Part shown: one piece after another, positions 14,501-25,860 of the stretch
Position numbering within the stretch: the first letter of the stretch is position 1
Layout: every line of letters begins with the position of its first letter
Source of the DNA: Rhea pennata
Taxonomy: Eukaryota > Chordata > Aves > Rheiformes > Rheidae
Direction of reading: 5' to 3'
Length of the DNA stretch: 64,000 nucleotides
Assembly: GCF_028389875.1 (NCBI RefSeq)
Contig: NC_084669.1
Location: 36,742,731 to 36,806,730, forward strand
The notes under the pieces: model-generated
Database searches by the model: none
Told to the model about the DNA's origin: nothing
What the model saw: only the letters and a program-made list of their open reading frames with translations
Position numbers and translations under genes: made by a program

Positions 14501-15595
14501 GCAAGAAGATATCTCTTTGGTAGCCAGAAGCCACATCAGGCAGGACTTTGAACTTCCAATCGATACCTTAAATTGCACCAGACAACAAACAGCAGTTAGC
14601 ATTTCAACGCGCTCCAGACAGGAAAAATGCCAGATCTATGCATTTGTCAAATTATATGCTCGCAGGAGTTACTGAGCATGTTTGGTCTCACCAAGAGCTC
14701 ACCAATCCCAGTGTATGCAGGACCAGTTCTCCCACTCCAGTGGGAAGCACCACTTTGTGGGACAAGACGGGACTGATTGGAGTGTTCTCCTAGTTTTCAG
14801 GCTGTTGCACACTAAGTAATCAACCCACTGCATCAGCTGGTTGAAACAGCAGAACCAAAGGATAAACACCACCTGTCTTACCCAGGCAAGCCTGTATTTC
14901 CTCTCCTCATTTCAACCCACAATCAAAACTTCTCCAAGCACCTCTGAAAGCAACTACAACTTCTGTCAAAGACACCACAGCCAGTTCCCTACGTGCGGCT
15001 CCATCATTGTTAAGGGCATCATTGTCAGAGCAGTTCTAAGAGGTGAGAGGAGAAAACAGAGAATCACGTAATTTACTGTAGCTGTAGTCTACCTACATTT
15101 TACCACCAACTAAGCAGACTACATTGCTACTTCAGTTGCCCGTGACTCAAAGAATTACAACATCAGATTTGCACAAAAAGTCCAAGAAAGAGACAAGCAG
15201 CCACCACATACATGGGCTACATTTTGAAGAACTCCAAAGACATCACGTTGTCTATTTTGTATCTCAGACAGTTCACAAGTATTTTCACACAGTGGCCCGC
15301 TCAGAGTGGTAGCTTCAGCTCCCACGCTTACCTGACCCCGGGTATTGAAGGCACTCATACAGAGACCAGAGACCATTCCACCAAGGACTGTATCAGCTGG
15401 GGTTGCCACTGTAATAGCCTTTTGCTTGCTGAAGTTCTGAATCAAACTTCACATTTCTGCTTCATGGTCCTTAGGAAAAGCGACATAGAGACATTTCTCA
15501 GACAGAAATCTTGAACTCCACTGAGAAAAGTTAACACACAAAGTTAAGTCTTCATAAACTATTTACCCACCCGACCAGATGCTTCCAGAAACTAA
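8521..15595. other. Intergenic, no gene recognised
   Basis: No protein domain, splice-linked exon pair or RNA gene stands out. Minor features are A-rich runs near 11280 and 12330 and T-rich runs near 13170-13200 and 13740. ORFs of 100-165 codons occur, but none shows a recognisable protein sequence or partner exons. Confidence 0.55.
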
Positions 15596-15757
15596 CATAG
15601 AATCATAGAATGATTCAGAATCACAGAATGGTAAGGTTGGAAGGGACCTCCGGAGATCATCTAGTCCAACTCTCAGCATAGCCCATATGGGGACTGAACC
15701 TGTGACCTTGGCATTAGCAGCACCACGTTCTAACCAACTGAGCTAAACCTGCCCCCT
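15596..15757 (-). mobile_element. tRNA-Ile-derived SINE with CR1 tail (TguSINE1-like)
   Basis: Read on the - strand, the element starts near 15756 with GGGCAGGTTTAGCTCAGTTGG (A-box region). It continues through GTGGTGCT and GCCAAGGTCACAGG, then a GGTTCAGTCC B-box region, a close match to the body of a vertebrate tRNA-Ile(AAT). From about 15675 it switches to the CR1 3' tail (TTGGACTAGATGATCTC, then GGTCCCTTCCAACC) and ends in ATTCTATG units at 15596-15610. The anticodon loop is degenerate, so this is not a working tRNA gene. The tRNA head joined to a CR1 tail is the architecture of a SINE moved by CR1 reverse transcriptase. Assignment to TguSINE1 is from general knowledge and not checked. Confidence 0.85.
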
Positions 15758-16062
15758 CGTGTTTCAGATGCCCCTGGGCAAATGGGAAAGTGACTTGCCA
15801 CAGGCTTGATGTGGGGAGATCTTAGCACAGGGAAGTCAATTAAGACAATCAATATTCTCTCTCTCATAATGCAGCCATCACCTCAAGATCATTAGAAAGT
15901 CACACATAAGACTCACTTCTGCTCCCTTGTAGGGAAGATCACAGGAATTGTGTACGATGTTAGACATAAAGAAAAAAAAATCAAAGGGAAAAAAACTTCA
16001 AGGAGGAAGAGTTAATAGCGTTCATCCAAAAACTGGAATTGCAACAAGGCCAGGTTTTCTTG

Positions 16063-16076
16063 AAGGATTAATCCTT
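16063..16076. promoter_or_regulatory. Palindromic bicoid-class homeodomain motif
   Basis: AAGGATTAATCCTT is a perfect 14-base palindrome whose centre is two TAATCC half sites facing each other. TAATCC is the preferred site of K50 homeodomain factors (OTX, CRX, PITX, GSC). Use in vivo is unknown, and a single motif can arise by chance. Confidence 0.35.
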
Positions 16077-16577
16077 GAAGGACTTTAAGACCTGGCCATG
16101 TTGTTCTTTCATCTGTAAGGAATTTCTGTTGCATACACACATACCTCCTCCCAACAGGACCTTAACAGTTTATTCTAAACAGATGCCAGAGGCTAAGTGC
16201 TCAGATCCTCCGTTCCATGCTTCATGCAGACACCTTCATCATGAGAAGTCATTATATCAGAACCTGGAGAAAAAAAAGAACAACAAATTACCCAACATAA
16301 ACCCAAGCAGCACCTGGACTTGCCTCTGTGGATACCCCAGCTCTGATGCTGCTCATCTCATGGATGTTGTCGTGATCTCCTAAAAGAGCACACGGGGGGA
16401 GGGTTTTGTTTTGTTTTTACATGAAGAAATGTCCAGTTATCTTTGTGGTTGGCAGTACTTAGCACATCATCATACAAATTATTAAAGAAAAAAAAAGAAA
16501 AAAAAAAAACAAGGTCACCTCCAAGCAACTCTTCTGTAGCTATCCTCATGCAAATGTCTGTGTGTGCAAATGCAAGA

Positions 16578-16606
16578 AACACACACACATACACACACAC
16601 ACACAA
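16578..16606. repeat. (CA)n microsatellite
   Basis: A run of CA dinucleotides interrupted once by a T. It is a simple repeat of the usual vertebrate type. Confidence 0.9.
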
Positions 16607-19600
16607 AGGAAATAAGACTGCAAAGTAGAAAAATTCACTGAGTAGAAGAGCTCTCCCATGAGCTGGCAGGAGATTTTTTCTGTATTTTAACACTTGTGTC
16701 TGTTATTGCAAAGGGAGGAAGAAAAGACAAATTAGAAAGATGAGAAGCTGACAAAACACAAGGTCAGCAATAAGGTATTATTGAATTCAGTCAAGGTTAA
16801 TCAGGGAAGTCAAGTTTTTACCTTGGCGCCTTCACCAGGTACCTAAAAATGATGCAAGGATCCAGCCCAAGAAACATTAGATGCTCCCATTTCTGCCTCA
16901 CAAAGAAGTATTTGCAAGACCCCGGTTAATTAAACCAATAAAGCACAAGTGAAAGCCTGGCCTGCTGCCACATTTTTACTAACATGTTGTGCAGGACTGT
17001 TGCATTAACAGCTGTTAGCCTAGCACTGAGGGGGTGGGGGACCGGAGAAGGAACAACACAAACCAGCTGATTTTCAATTAACAGTTGAAATAAAAATGAA
17101 GTGCTTTTAGCACTTGGTCTTCAAAGTGCCAATACTCTTAAATAACACACATACCTGGCTGTTCTATAGCCCTATTAAATCAACTGCGTTTGTTTTAAGC
17201 AAAGCTTAACAGTACTCATTTAACAAGCTCTTCTTCAAGCATGACTCAACACACCGGGAGGAAGCCTTGCAGGGCAAAGAAAAACATCTCAGAGGGATGC
17301 TGGGAGAAGAACTTTTGCTTCAGGCTAGAAATCACTGGCCACAGCACCTTCTGGCCACATCAGGGACATCTGGAGAGCAGCACAAGAGCTCCTCTTCATC
17401 GCCAGGCTGGGGCACAGCCTGCTCCTCCATGCACAAACACCCTCCCGAGGCACCAAGTGCCTTTTATTGCCGCGTTTCACCAAGGGAAGTAGAAACCTCG
17501 GCCCATTCGGGGCTTCTACAGCTTCTCCACCACTCTCAGGAGCTTCGCTTCCCCACCCTTGGTACTGTAACAGCTCCCTTCGCTCCACCTGCATTGCAGT
17601 TCAGCCCCGACATAAACTCAGCCAGTGACATGGGCAATATACGCCTTAAAAACCACACAGCTATTTCCCAGGTTATTTCCATTCCTTGGAAACACCAAGG
17701 ATTTTGCCCAGGAGCAGAGCAGGTCTGAGAAAGCACACGTATACTAGATCCACACCACCCGTGACTGAAGCCTTCCCGACCTCGTCGCCGCCTTCGGCCT
17801 CCCAGGCGGTCACTGGTGTCCCAGATAGGAGCACATCGCAGGTAAACCCCCACCCGCCCTAGTCATTTAGGGCTGAGTGAAGGTCCCAAAGCTTCTTCGC
17901 CAAGATTTAAGGACTCAGAGACTCAAGTTTCATTAGTGCTTGCTTTTACCCATCATTTTCTGTCGTCTCAGCTTCTGTATCCTGATCTTTGTGATCCATT
18001 TACTGAGAGATCCACTTACCTTCAGCTGCCGAGCTCCCATTTTTGACACCACACACAATCAATTCTTAATCTGGGCCTCTTTTGCTCTGCCAAAGAGCTC
18101 TCCAAGGAGCAGCTTTGTGCTGCAGCCAAATTAATTCAAAGGCCCCTTCATATACTTCACCTGAGGTTCTTTCTCAGTCGGTTGCAGGTTCTCCATGTGC
18201 AAGTAACTCTTGTCCACACATGATCACGGTTCCTGCATGTTCAGTACAAAGTAACTCAATGCATTCAAAGTGCTGTTTACAAACCAACGTGCATTAACCT
18301 TACCTCTTGAAAACGCGAATACAGAGAACGATGGTTATCCAAAAGGCCTAATTACAAGCTGAGAGCATGAGGCACGGCTAAGAGCCTTGCAGAGCACTGA
18401 ATTCCCCTTCCTGGGCTGGTTTGATGAGGGACATAATCACAGGAGAAGTATTTTGAAAGAGCCCGTCTTCATCTCTCTTAAAACCACCAATAATCAGTAG
18501 CTAATTTTCTCTGTCCTATTAGAGCTCGTTTCACTTCTTGAGAAATTAATATCAGTCCTTAAAGTTAGGCTGATACAAGCATCACTGATTTTTCAATGGC
18601 TCAACTTTAGGGTGGCTAAAATAGCAAAATTATCACTGCTTAATGCTATCATTACTTAAAGCAGAAGTTTCAGTAAAGTAAAATTTAATATCAGAATATT
18701 GTTTGCAGTCCACGCAGAAGCAGCACACCTCTTCTTGATACTGTGATACTAACATTTTGGAAAACAGCCCCAGCCCTCTGCTACCATTAATGCGCTCAGA
18801 AATACGGATTAAGCCTCAGATGCGGGGGAGGGATAGCACCGCACTTGGAATACAAACATCTTACCTCCCACCTGCCCCCATAAGCCTGTTTTTAAATCCT
18901 TCCTCTACACCTTGCCTTCCAGGTACTCTGAATGGCAGCTCTGAAGGTTCAGATCCTGGGTTTAAAGCCTTCATTCTCCAACATCTCATGGCCACACTTC
19001 TGCTCTAGCACCTCTTCCTAGGGATCCACCCTTGCTTCAGGAAAAAGCACTGGAAAAGGCATCAGGTGCACCGGAGCTGTCCCCCGCGCTCGCCCGGGCA
19101 GGGCTGGCCGCATCCACGCGCGGGGTGGAAGGGGCCGTCTCGGCAGTGCCGCCCATGGAGGCCACCACCCCCGCGCCCCTGCTCCCCTGCCATTCCAGGG
19201 GCCATCAGCAGAAATTGGACAAGGCTGCGATTATTATTCTAGGTTTCGAAACCGGGAGGGATGGGGGAGGCTAGGAAATGTCACAGGCTTCTTGCGGACG
19301 TGACACAGGCTGGCTTGTGGGCAAATTAACACAACCGGGAGAATTCGCTCAGGCTCATCAGGGTAATGAAATGTGATATCCACTGGAGAAAGCAGTGGCA
19401 GGGACACGCTCCACTTTGCTGTAGCAGTGATGCCCTTTAGACAAAAGACTCCCTGGTGAAATGCAAAACAACTCCGGGATGGAGTGTATTCAAACAGGAT
19501 CCAAGGACAGCAGACCTATAACTAATAACCAGATACTTTCCGCTTATTTCTGTACTGCGCTGGGATATGTCAACACACACTTGGGGAGGGGATGCTCAGA

Positions 19601-21419
19601 AAATGCTAGCATTTTTCCTGTTTTCTGCTGCCTACACTGTAATAGTCCTATTGTTCAGGGTCCAGATAAAAAGCTCTTGCCTTGCAAAAAGCTCACTGCC
19701 TACAACTAGAGGCCATGCACACCAGTCTCAGGTTCTTTAACTTCGCCTTATGGCAACAGCAGCACCACGCGGGGAGGCAAACTAACCTAGCAAGCAAAGC
19801 GGTCCCAGCTGACCATCTAATTCCCACTTTCTTCACATCCAGGCTCTTCTTACCTCCTGCAGATCTACCAACCCGCCAGCGCACTTCTCCTGTGAAGATG
19901 GACAAATTGCAGGTTTCTGAGCCCTTTTTAGGTTCTCTTGATTCAGGATTGCTGGCCATTAGGACAGATGGTATCACCTCTATCAGCGCTCAAGACCATG
20001 CAAGGACATCTTCTGTATTCGCATCTTACACATAGGGCAACCCATCTAGAACCTGGCCAGGAATGCCAGTCTCATCTCTTCAGAGATACTTTTGGTGGAG
20101 CACCTAGCTTTTACCCACATTGCCAGGTCTCCAAACAACCCTTAGCTTGCGTGATGCTGCAGACTTGCCTACTGACCTCTCATTATCAGCCTGTAAATCA
20201 GCTTCATTTCAGGGCCCTCTACCTTGTCTCTGCCTGTACCCATCTTTCTATCTTTACAGCTTGATTTTTGCATAGGTGGGGCTCCTGGAGAGCTCTGCTT
20301 CTTTCGAAAGGAACTTGGAGATTTTAGGAAAGGCTCTGCAGAAGAGTGGCTGTTCTTGTCCTAATATCATCAAGCATTATACATGTGTTATTAAGCACAC
20401 ATACTGAGCAGGAAACTACCCATTATCCTGTGGATAACCCTACCTTAGACACATTTCTGGTGTTGCTCTGAGCAAAGGGGAAACACCAGTGCTAAGCAGA
20501 GGAAAAAGCAGAGCTCACTGTTTACACTTTACTTCCACACCTTCCCTCTCAGAGAAGAATCCACATTAAGACATTGAGTAAAGCACAACACATCCACATC
20601 CCACATCTTGGTCCAAGGTACACAGCCCTCCACTGCAGAATCCCAAATCATTCCACTCCGGCAGGTCAAAATAAGGTATTAAAAAAAATCTCTTCAATGT
20701 TACAAGACTTGAATTAATTTTAATGGCTACAAACCTGAAGATGCCAACACTTCTCCCTCCAAGAACGGGTTGTCGTTAACCATCACACAGACTTGCTGTG
20801 GCACGATTAGCCTCAGAACCACCTGGACCTGTTGATAGCAGCAACATGCAGACATTTAATTCTCTGTACAGAGTTTGGTTAAGGACTTTTGAAAGACCGG
20901 TGGAAAAACATCAGACTTTACAAACGAGGTTTATACTTGGAACAATCTATCCGATGCATAACATCTTAATTTAGATATGTGTTTTAAGAGCGCTTCTCCA
21001 GCCGGCCAGCAGCGAGCTTTGCAAAGTTACATAAATCAGTACGTTTACATTTGTACGAGCTAACAAGAAACGAACGCTTCTTTCCCTTCCAGTTAGCGTT
21101 TGCGCCTGTCACGGACGCGACTCTCTCTCCCCACCTTTTCCACTGTCTTCAGGATATGACCGCGGAAATTGTCACACTGAATTACACTGATAACTCATCT
21201 AATTTAATACCCTCTCTACAATAATACCCCACACCAGCTGCGACAGAGGAACGTTTAACGCTCCTTATAATTGACAATGATGGAACAGCACCACCACGAG
21301 GGACGTTGCCTCTGTGCCTGTTACAGGCCTCCCCCTTCCCTCAAGCGCTCTGTCATTTATATTTTTATCCTAGCTAACACACCTGCGAATGTTTTAATTC
21401 ACAAAAATCTGCTGTGTGT

Positions 21420-21960
21420 TAAGGCCCGGCGGTATCTTGCGACAACGAAGTTTGCAGGTTAGCAAGTTAATTGGGTACGCGACGTACTGTGACAGTCGCA
21501 AGCGGCTGCCCCCAAAACATCACGGAAAAGGCTGCGCGAGGGCACGGCTCGCGTCGCCGACGTCGCTCAGCAGCTCGTCGTGTCCTTTCTCGTTCTTCTG
21601 CGGACGGGAACGGGCCGAGCAGCTAAGGCAACCTAAGAAAGCACGGTCCGAAAAAACGCGGCGCTCGCCGCAGCGCGGGAGTCTTCTCTTCCCCCCGATC
21701 GCCGTCAGAGCCCGTCTCCCCAAACCCTCTGCTCGCGCTAGCTCGCCCTTGCTGCAGCGCTCCAGGCAGCGAGCCAGCTCCTACGGACACTCGCGCGACC
21801 GGCTTCAAGACCTCCCGCGCCTCGTGGCGAGAGGAGAGTCGGGAAGGACGAAGAGGGGGCAGCTTCAGCCCGGCTAGAGACGGCCTCCGCGCGCGGCCAC
21901 GGCTGCAACACCCGAAACACGTTACTAATTGGATGTCGCAGCGCTCCGGTGGCAGCGAGG
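21420..21960. promoter_or_regulatory. Orphan CpG island
   Basis: Dense CpG dinucleotides, including CGACGTCGC- and GCGCGCGGCC-like clusters, stand out sharply from flanks with few CpGs. No recognised coding exon is attached. Open frames of 67-153 codons on both strands look like by-products of GC richness. CpG islands usually mark promoters, so this may start a non-coding transcript or be an enhancer-associated island in the PCBD1-UNC5B interval. Direction is unknown. Confidence 0.5.
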
Positions 21961-24785
21961 GGACGGGAACTGGGTTGGGCTGGCTCGTAGAGTTCAGCTT
22001 TCTTCCTCGGCAGGGAAATTTGCAGTGTAATTAAAATGAAATGTTGATGTCTGCGTTCCATGTTGAAATATTGATGGAAGGAGGCATAAAACATTTTATG
22101 AATGCATGGTTCCATTTTGTAATTTACTGCCCCCAAACACCATTTTCACAGAACCGACGCAGGAAGAAAGGGGTAGAGATGGAAGAGTGATAGTGTTTTT
22201 ATCACTGCAGAACAAGGGAATGGAATTGGACTGAGTTAAATACAATGTATTGAAAGGCAGGCTTTCGCTCTGGACTTTATATATAGCAGGAGCTCCTTCG
22301 CACCTGGAAAGTATCCACTGAGTCTACAGAACTTTCTCCCTTCCCTTGTGCCCTACCGTATAACGCTGGGAAGACGGCGGTATTGCTCAGCAGCGGTGAA
22401 AAGGAGGTCAAGCCCCCGTTCAGGGGAGGTAAAGCACTCATACCTGGCGTGAGAAGACACGCCTGGCCACAAGGGCTACGTCCATCACTTGCATTTACCT
22501 GCCACCCGGTTTTTATTAGACAGCCCCACCAGGCACGGTTCGGCCAAAAGTCTTACTCCATCCTTGTTTTGAAAGAGGGAAGAGGAAATGTTCAAAGAGC
22601 TCTTTAATTAATGGTCTAATTATGGCACCGGCTAAAACAGAGACCTCTGCCATGGCTGCAGCACGGGCAGCAGCTCCTCTGCCCAAAGCGTATCTGCCAC
22701 AGGACACGGCCTCCAGAAGCATCAAAATCCCAGTTCTGAGCTCATTCCAGCCAAAGAAGAGACTTCAGCATCTATCAAACCTCGGGCAAGGGGAACGGAG
22801 AACAGCGGGGTACGGAGATGGCAACCAGCTCGGAAGAGGGGGGAGGGAAACATCACCAGGCTCCAGCAAGAGAATATAAAATACAGTTTCACTTCACTTA
22901 ATCGCCGCTGTTTTCTTTTTTGCTCCGTCAAATCAATTAATGAGCTGCAGCAAGCAGGCGGGAGTCAGCGAAAACATCACCAGCAGCACGCATTAGGTCA
23001 GGCAGGGCCGCTGCCCTAGGGGCCCCACCACCCGCGCCGCCGCCCGGCACTGCTCACCGCTCCCCCGCTTCTGCCGGGCTCCCACCTCGCTCGCTCGGTC
23101 CCACCTCCTCCTCCTTTCCCCTTCCGCTGCTCCCGGTCATCAGGCTCAGGGAAGCGAGAGGGTTCGCCGGCCGCCCAGCAACGCTACGGACCCGGACACT
23201 TCGCTTAGGGGTCTACAACAGGTTGGGCTCCTGCTGCCAGACTGCAGTTGCAGATGCAGGCATATTCTTGCTTCAGTTTTCAACTACTGCTTGCTCCAAA
23301 AAAATGAAGCTTTTTTTTTTTTTCATTGGACTTCATCTTTCTATTTTCTTCAAAGTTGCATTTCTTCCGATAAGCCCAAGAACATGGTTTTCTGATCCAA
23401 ATTAAAAACATTAACTTTCCAATTTATTATCTCTGAATTCAAGCATTTCCATGCACAGTTTTGAATCCTCAAAACAAAGCATATGTTGTCCCATAAGCAT
23501 ACTATGAAGCGAGGCAGAAGAGGCAAATAACAGAAGCAAACCCAAAATAATTCAATATTCAAAAGCTAGCTGCTTGGAAGAGTTCTTACTAGCTACATAT
23601 GCTGTGGAAAAAAAATTATTTCATTTTTAGGTTTGATTCTATTTTAACATAGACAAGTGGGATTTCTATAACAGAGTAACTTTTTTGCAAGATGAATTTT
23701 TGTATTTTATGATCCCTTTAGAAATAATTCACTCATTGCAATGCAACAAAACATTTTTTGAAGTCCCTCAATTTACTATTTACTCAGCAGAAAATAAGAG
23801 AGGTCTGTAGAAAGTTAAACATATGCACATGCTAAGAAAAACAGTAAGTGATAGATATCGCTCAATGAAATTTTATGTGACCGATAGCTGTTTCTGGATA
23901 TGTGATTTAAAGGCTGCATTAAATATCTGAAGCTTTAGCTAATCGCTCCATAAATAACTTACAGCGGTGGTTTCACGCAAAATATTCGTCTAAGGTTTCT
24001 CAGCAGATACAGGCCTGTGTCTACAGGGGTGACTCTCGATTAAGTGCTACAGGAAAAGATTCCAGAAATGTTACTGGAAGTGCTGTTTTGTTGGTGCTGC
24101 AACCCCTCAGATTTCCACAGAAACCTCTGGAAACTCTTACTTTTAGCCTGATGCTCTAACCTACACAACAGCCTCAAGCGTTTTATTTTCGGTGCTTCAC
24201 CCACAATCAACGCAGTCAAACCCAAGCCATTCCTCCCCCTCCTCTCCATCCGGGAAGCTTCGCGGTTTTTGCTTTATTTACCAAAACCAGGCCAAGGGCT
24301 CTCCCTGCTCCACCGTTTGCCAAGGCCGATGCGTTGCCGAACTGCACTGGCTTCCCAGGCGGTGGGATTTGAGACGGAGAGCGTCCCAAGGGCCCCACGC
24401 AGTACCTGCACCCTACGAACGTCCCCCGGGCCGGGCTGCTGTTGCAGCTGGGGCTGGCGAGCCTAGTGCTGGGCAGCTCGGAAGCCAAGAGTTTTGGGGT
24501 CACCTTCCTACAGAAAGCAATTTCAAAATCACATTGGGATGACCTAGAGGGTTTGAAGAGCACAAGTTCGGTTTACATTGGCTTTCCGAGAGGTCGTTCG
24601 AGAAATATTTCTGCATCTGCAGCCATCCTCCCAAACCGATTCTGCTCAATAGCGTGCGAGGTCCTAACCCAAGGTCACAACGGAGGTCAGGATCCAAAAC
24701 GACCCTGGTGTGCCTCTTCGCCACTGCCCTTCCCACAGCACTTCAAGGACTTAGTTCCTTTAGGAGTCTCCTCGCAGGCACCCGC
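21961..24785. other. Intergenic with candidate conserved elements
   Basis: No gene is recognised. Low-CpG, AT-rich blocks with homeobox-like cores lie at about 22010-22150, 22600-22625, 22925-22950 and 23600-23990. They alternate with GC-rich stretches, notably 22985-23210. This patchwork directly beside an orphan CpG island is typical of regulatory DNA around developmental genes; that reading is inference. Confidence 0.45.
22010..22150. promoter_or_regulatory. Candidate conserved non-coding element
   Basis: This 140-base block follows the CpG island immediately. It is AT-rich with very few CpGs and contains ordered motifs such as GTAATTAAAATG, TTTTATGAATGCATGG and TTGTAATTTACTG. It resembles no repeat family I recognise. 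The call rests on composition only. Confidence 0.3.
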
Positions 24786-24789
24786 CAAT

Positions 24790-25130
24790 GACTGCCGCTG
24801 CCCTGCAGAGAGCTCACCTTCGTTTGAGGGCGAGTTTGGCCGGCGGGAAGGAGATCGCGCGGCCGAGCGTTGGCTGCTTCGCCACGTTACGACAGCGTGC
24901 AGGGAACGACCCCGCGGAGGAGTGGGGACAGCAACGCCCTCCCGGCCCGCGCGGCGACGCTGAGCGCGCCGCGATGGCTTTTCGTAGCTCCCAGGAAGAA
25001 CACCAGATGTTCAACAAGGTCTGGAGCAAAGCGGTTATCGAGCACTTCCAAGCAGCCTAACTCCTTCCCAGTTTGAGGCCGCGCATAAAATTTTGGTCGG
25101 TTTAGGGCTGCCTGGGGGTACAAGCAGCTA
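24790..25130. promoter_or_regulatory. Second orphan CpG-rich island
   Basis: CpG density is high here (for example GATCGCGCGGCCGAGCG at about 24852). A 90-codon frame on the + strand ends at 25060, with an internal ATG at 24974 in a good context (GCCGCGATGG). The predicted C-terminal part of that frame matches no protein I recognise, and I see no linked downstream exon. It may be a promoter of an unannotated transcript. Confidence 0.4.
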
Positions 25131-25206
25131 CACAACTGGCAAGTACGGGGGAAGGTAATTTAGACATCGATAAGTATTGATCATCGCTTTCTTCCTTCTT
25201 GACCTC

Positions 25207-25268
25207 AGAGGCATTCTCCGATTACTTACAAAATGAGGATAATTATAGGTTACTTATCTGCTTTAAAA
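25207..25268 (-). mobile_element. MIR-like ancient SINE relic
   Basis: The segment has TTACAAAATGAGGATAAT followed by TATAGGTTACTTAT. This resembles the MIR/CORE-SINE stretch around 'TGTAAAATGGGGATAATAATAG'. The match is short and diverged, as expected for a repeat that predates amniotes. By that consensus the element reads left to right here, but strand and extent are uncertain. Confidence 0.4.
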
Positions 25269-25814
25269 GAGGATCCTGCCCTTTTTCTTTTTTTCCCTCC
25301 CACTAAGGATAATCCCTTGGGACAAGGAGAGGAGCTGAAGCTCCTGCTCATGTTAGCCAATGTGCAACACGGCAAAAGAATGAAAAGATCAGGTCAGTTT
25401 TCACCGGGATGAGAAAGGGACTAGACAAGAAACTGCTCTTCCCGGCGTTGAAATCCAAGAGCTAATGAAGATAGATGGGTTCATCCATGCTCCGGGCCCT
25501 GGATACTAATGAAAATTATTTAATGGTCAAGAGCTGTCAGTGGGAGCACTGATTAATCAGCAGAGTTAGGAGGAGAGCGACTAATGGCATGTGAGCTACT
25601 AATAACAGAGGCCCAATCAGTCGGGAAGCATATCGGAAAGGAAGAGCATGCAACCGCAGGCTCCCCGCTCACCGTCGCTGCGAGGAGCAAAGGCAGCAAC
25701 TCTTCCCCAAGGGTCTGCTGGCATCCCTGAGCTCCAGCCACGGGCGACGTGCCCAGGCCAAGCTGCCCGGGGAGGAACTTCCACCAAAACCTGGATGTTC
25801 AAACACCTCTGAGT

Positions 25815-25860
25815 GGCCAAGTCTTAGTTCCCTCCTTTGCCTCAGTTTATTATCTGTACA
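25815..25860 (+). mobile_element. MIR-like ancient SINE relic
   Basis: The segment carries TTTGCCTCAGTTTATTATCTG followed by TACAAATAAG. This is close to the MIR hallmark 'GTGCCTCAGTTTCCTCATCTGTAAAATG'. It is a diverged remnant, a few dozen bases long, in the forward MIR orientation. Confidence 0.5.

Larger units (their letters stand above)
15758..21415. other. Intergenic, no gene recognised
   Basis: This is largely unique-looking sequence without recognisable coding exons. It contains a bicoid-type palindrome at 16063-16076, a CA microsatellite near 16578 and a short CpG-rich patch near 19060-19170. AT-rich low-CpG stretches at about 18540-18720 could be conserved elements. Confidence 0.55.

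Noticed and set aside
15675-15757. A functional tRNA-Ile gene
   Set aside because: The anticodon loop is altered, and the sequence continues directly into a CR1 tail, so it is a SINE head.
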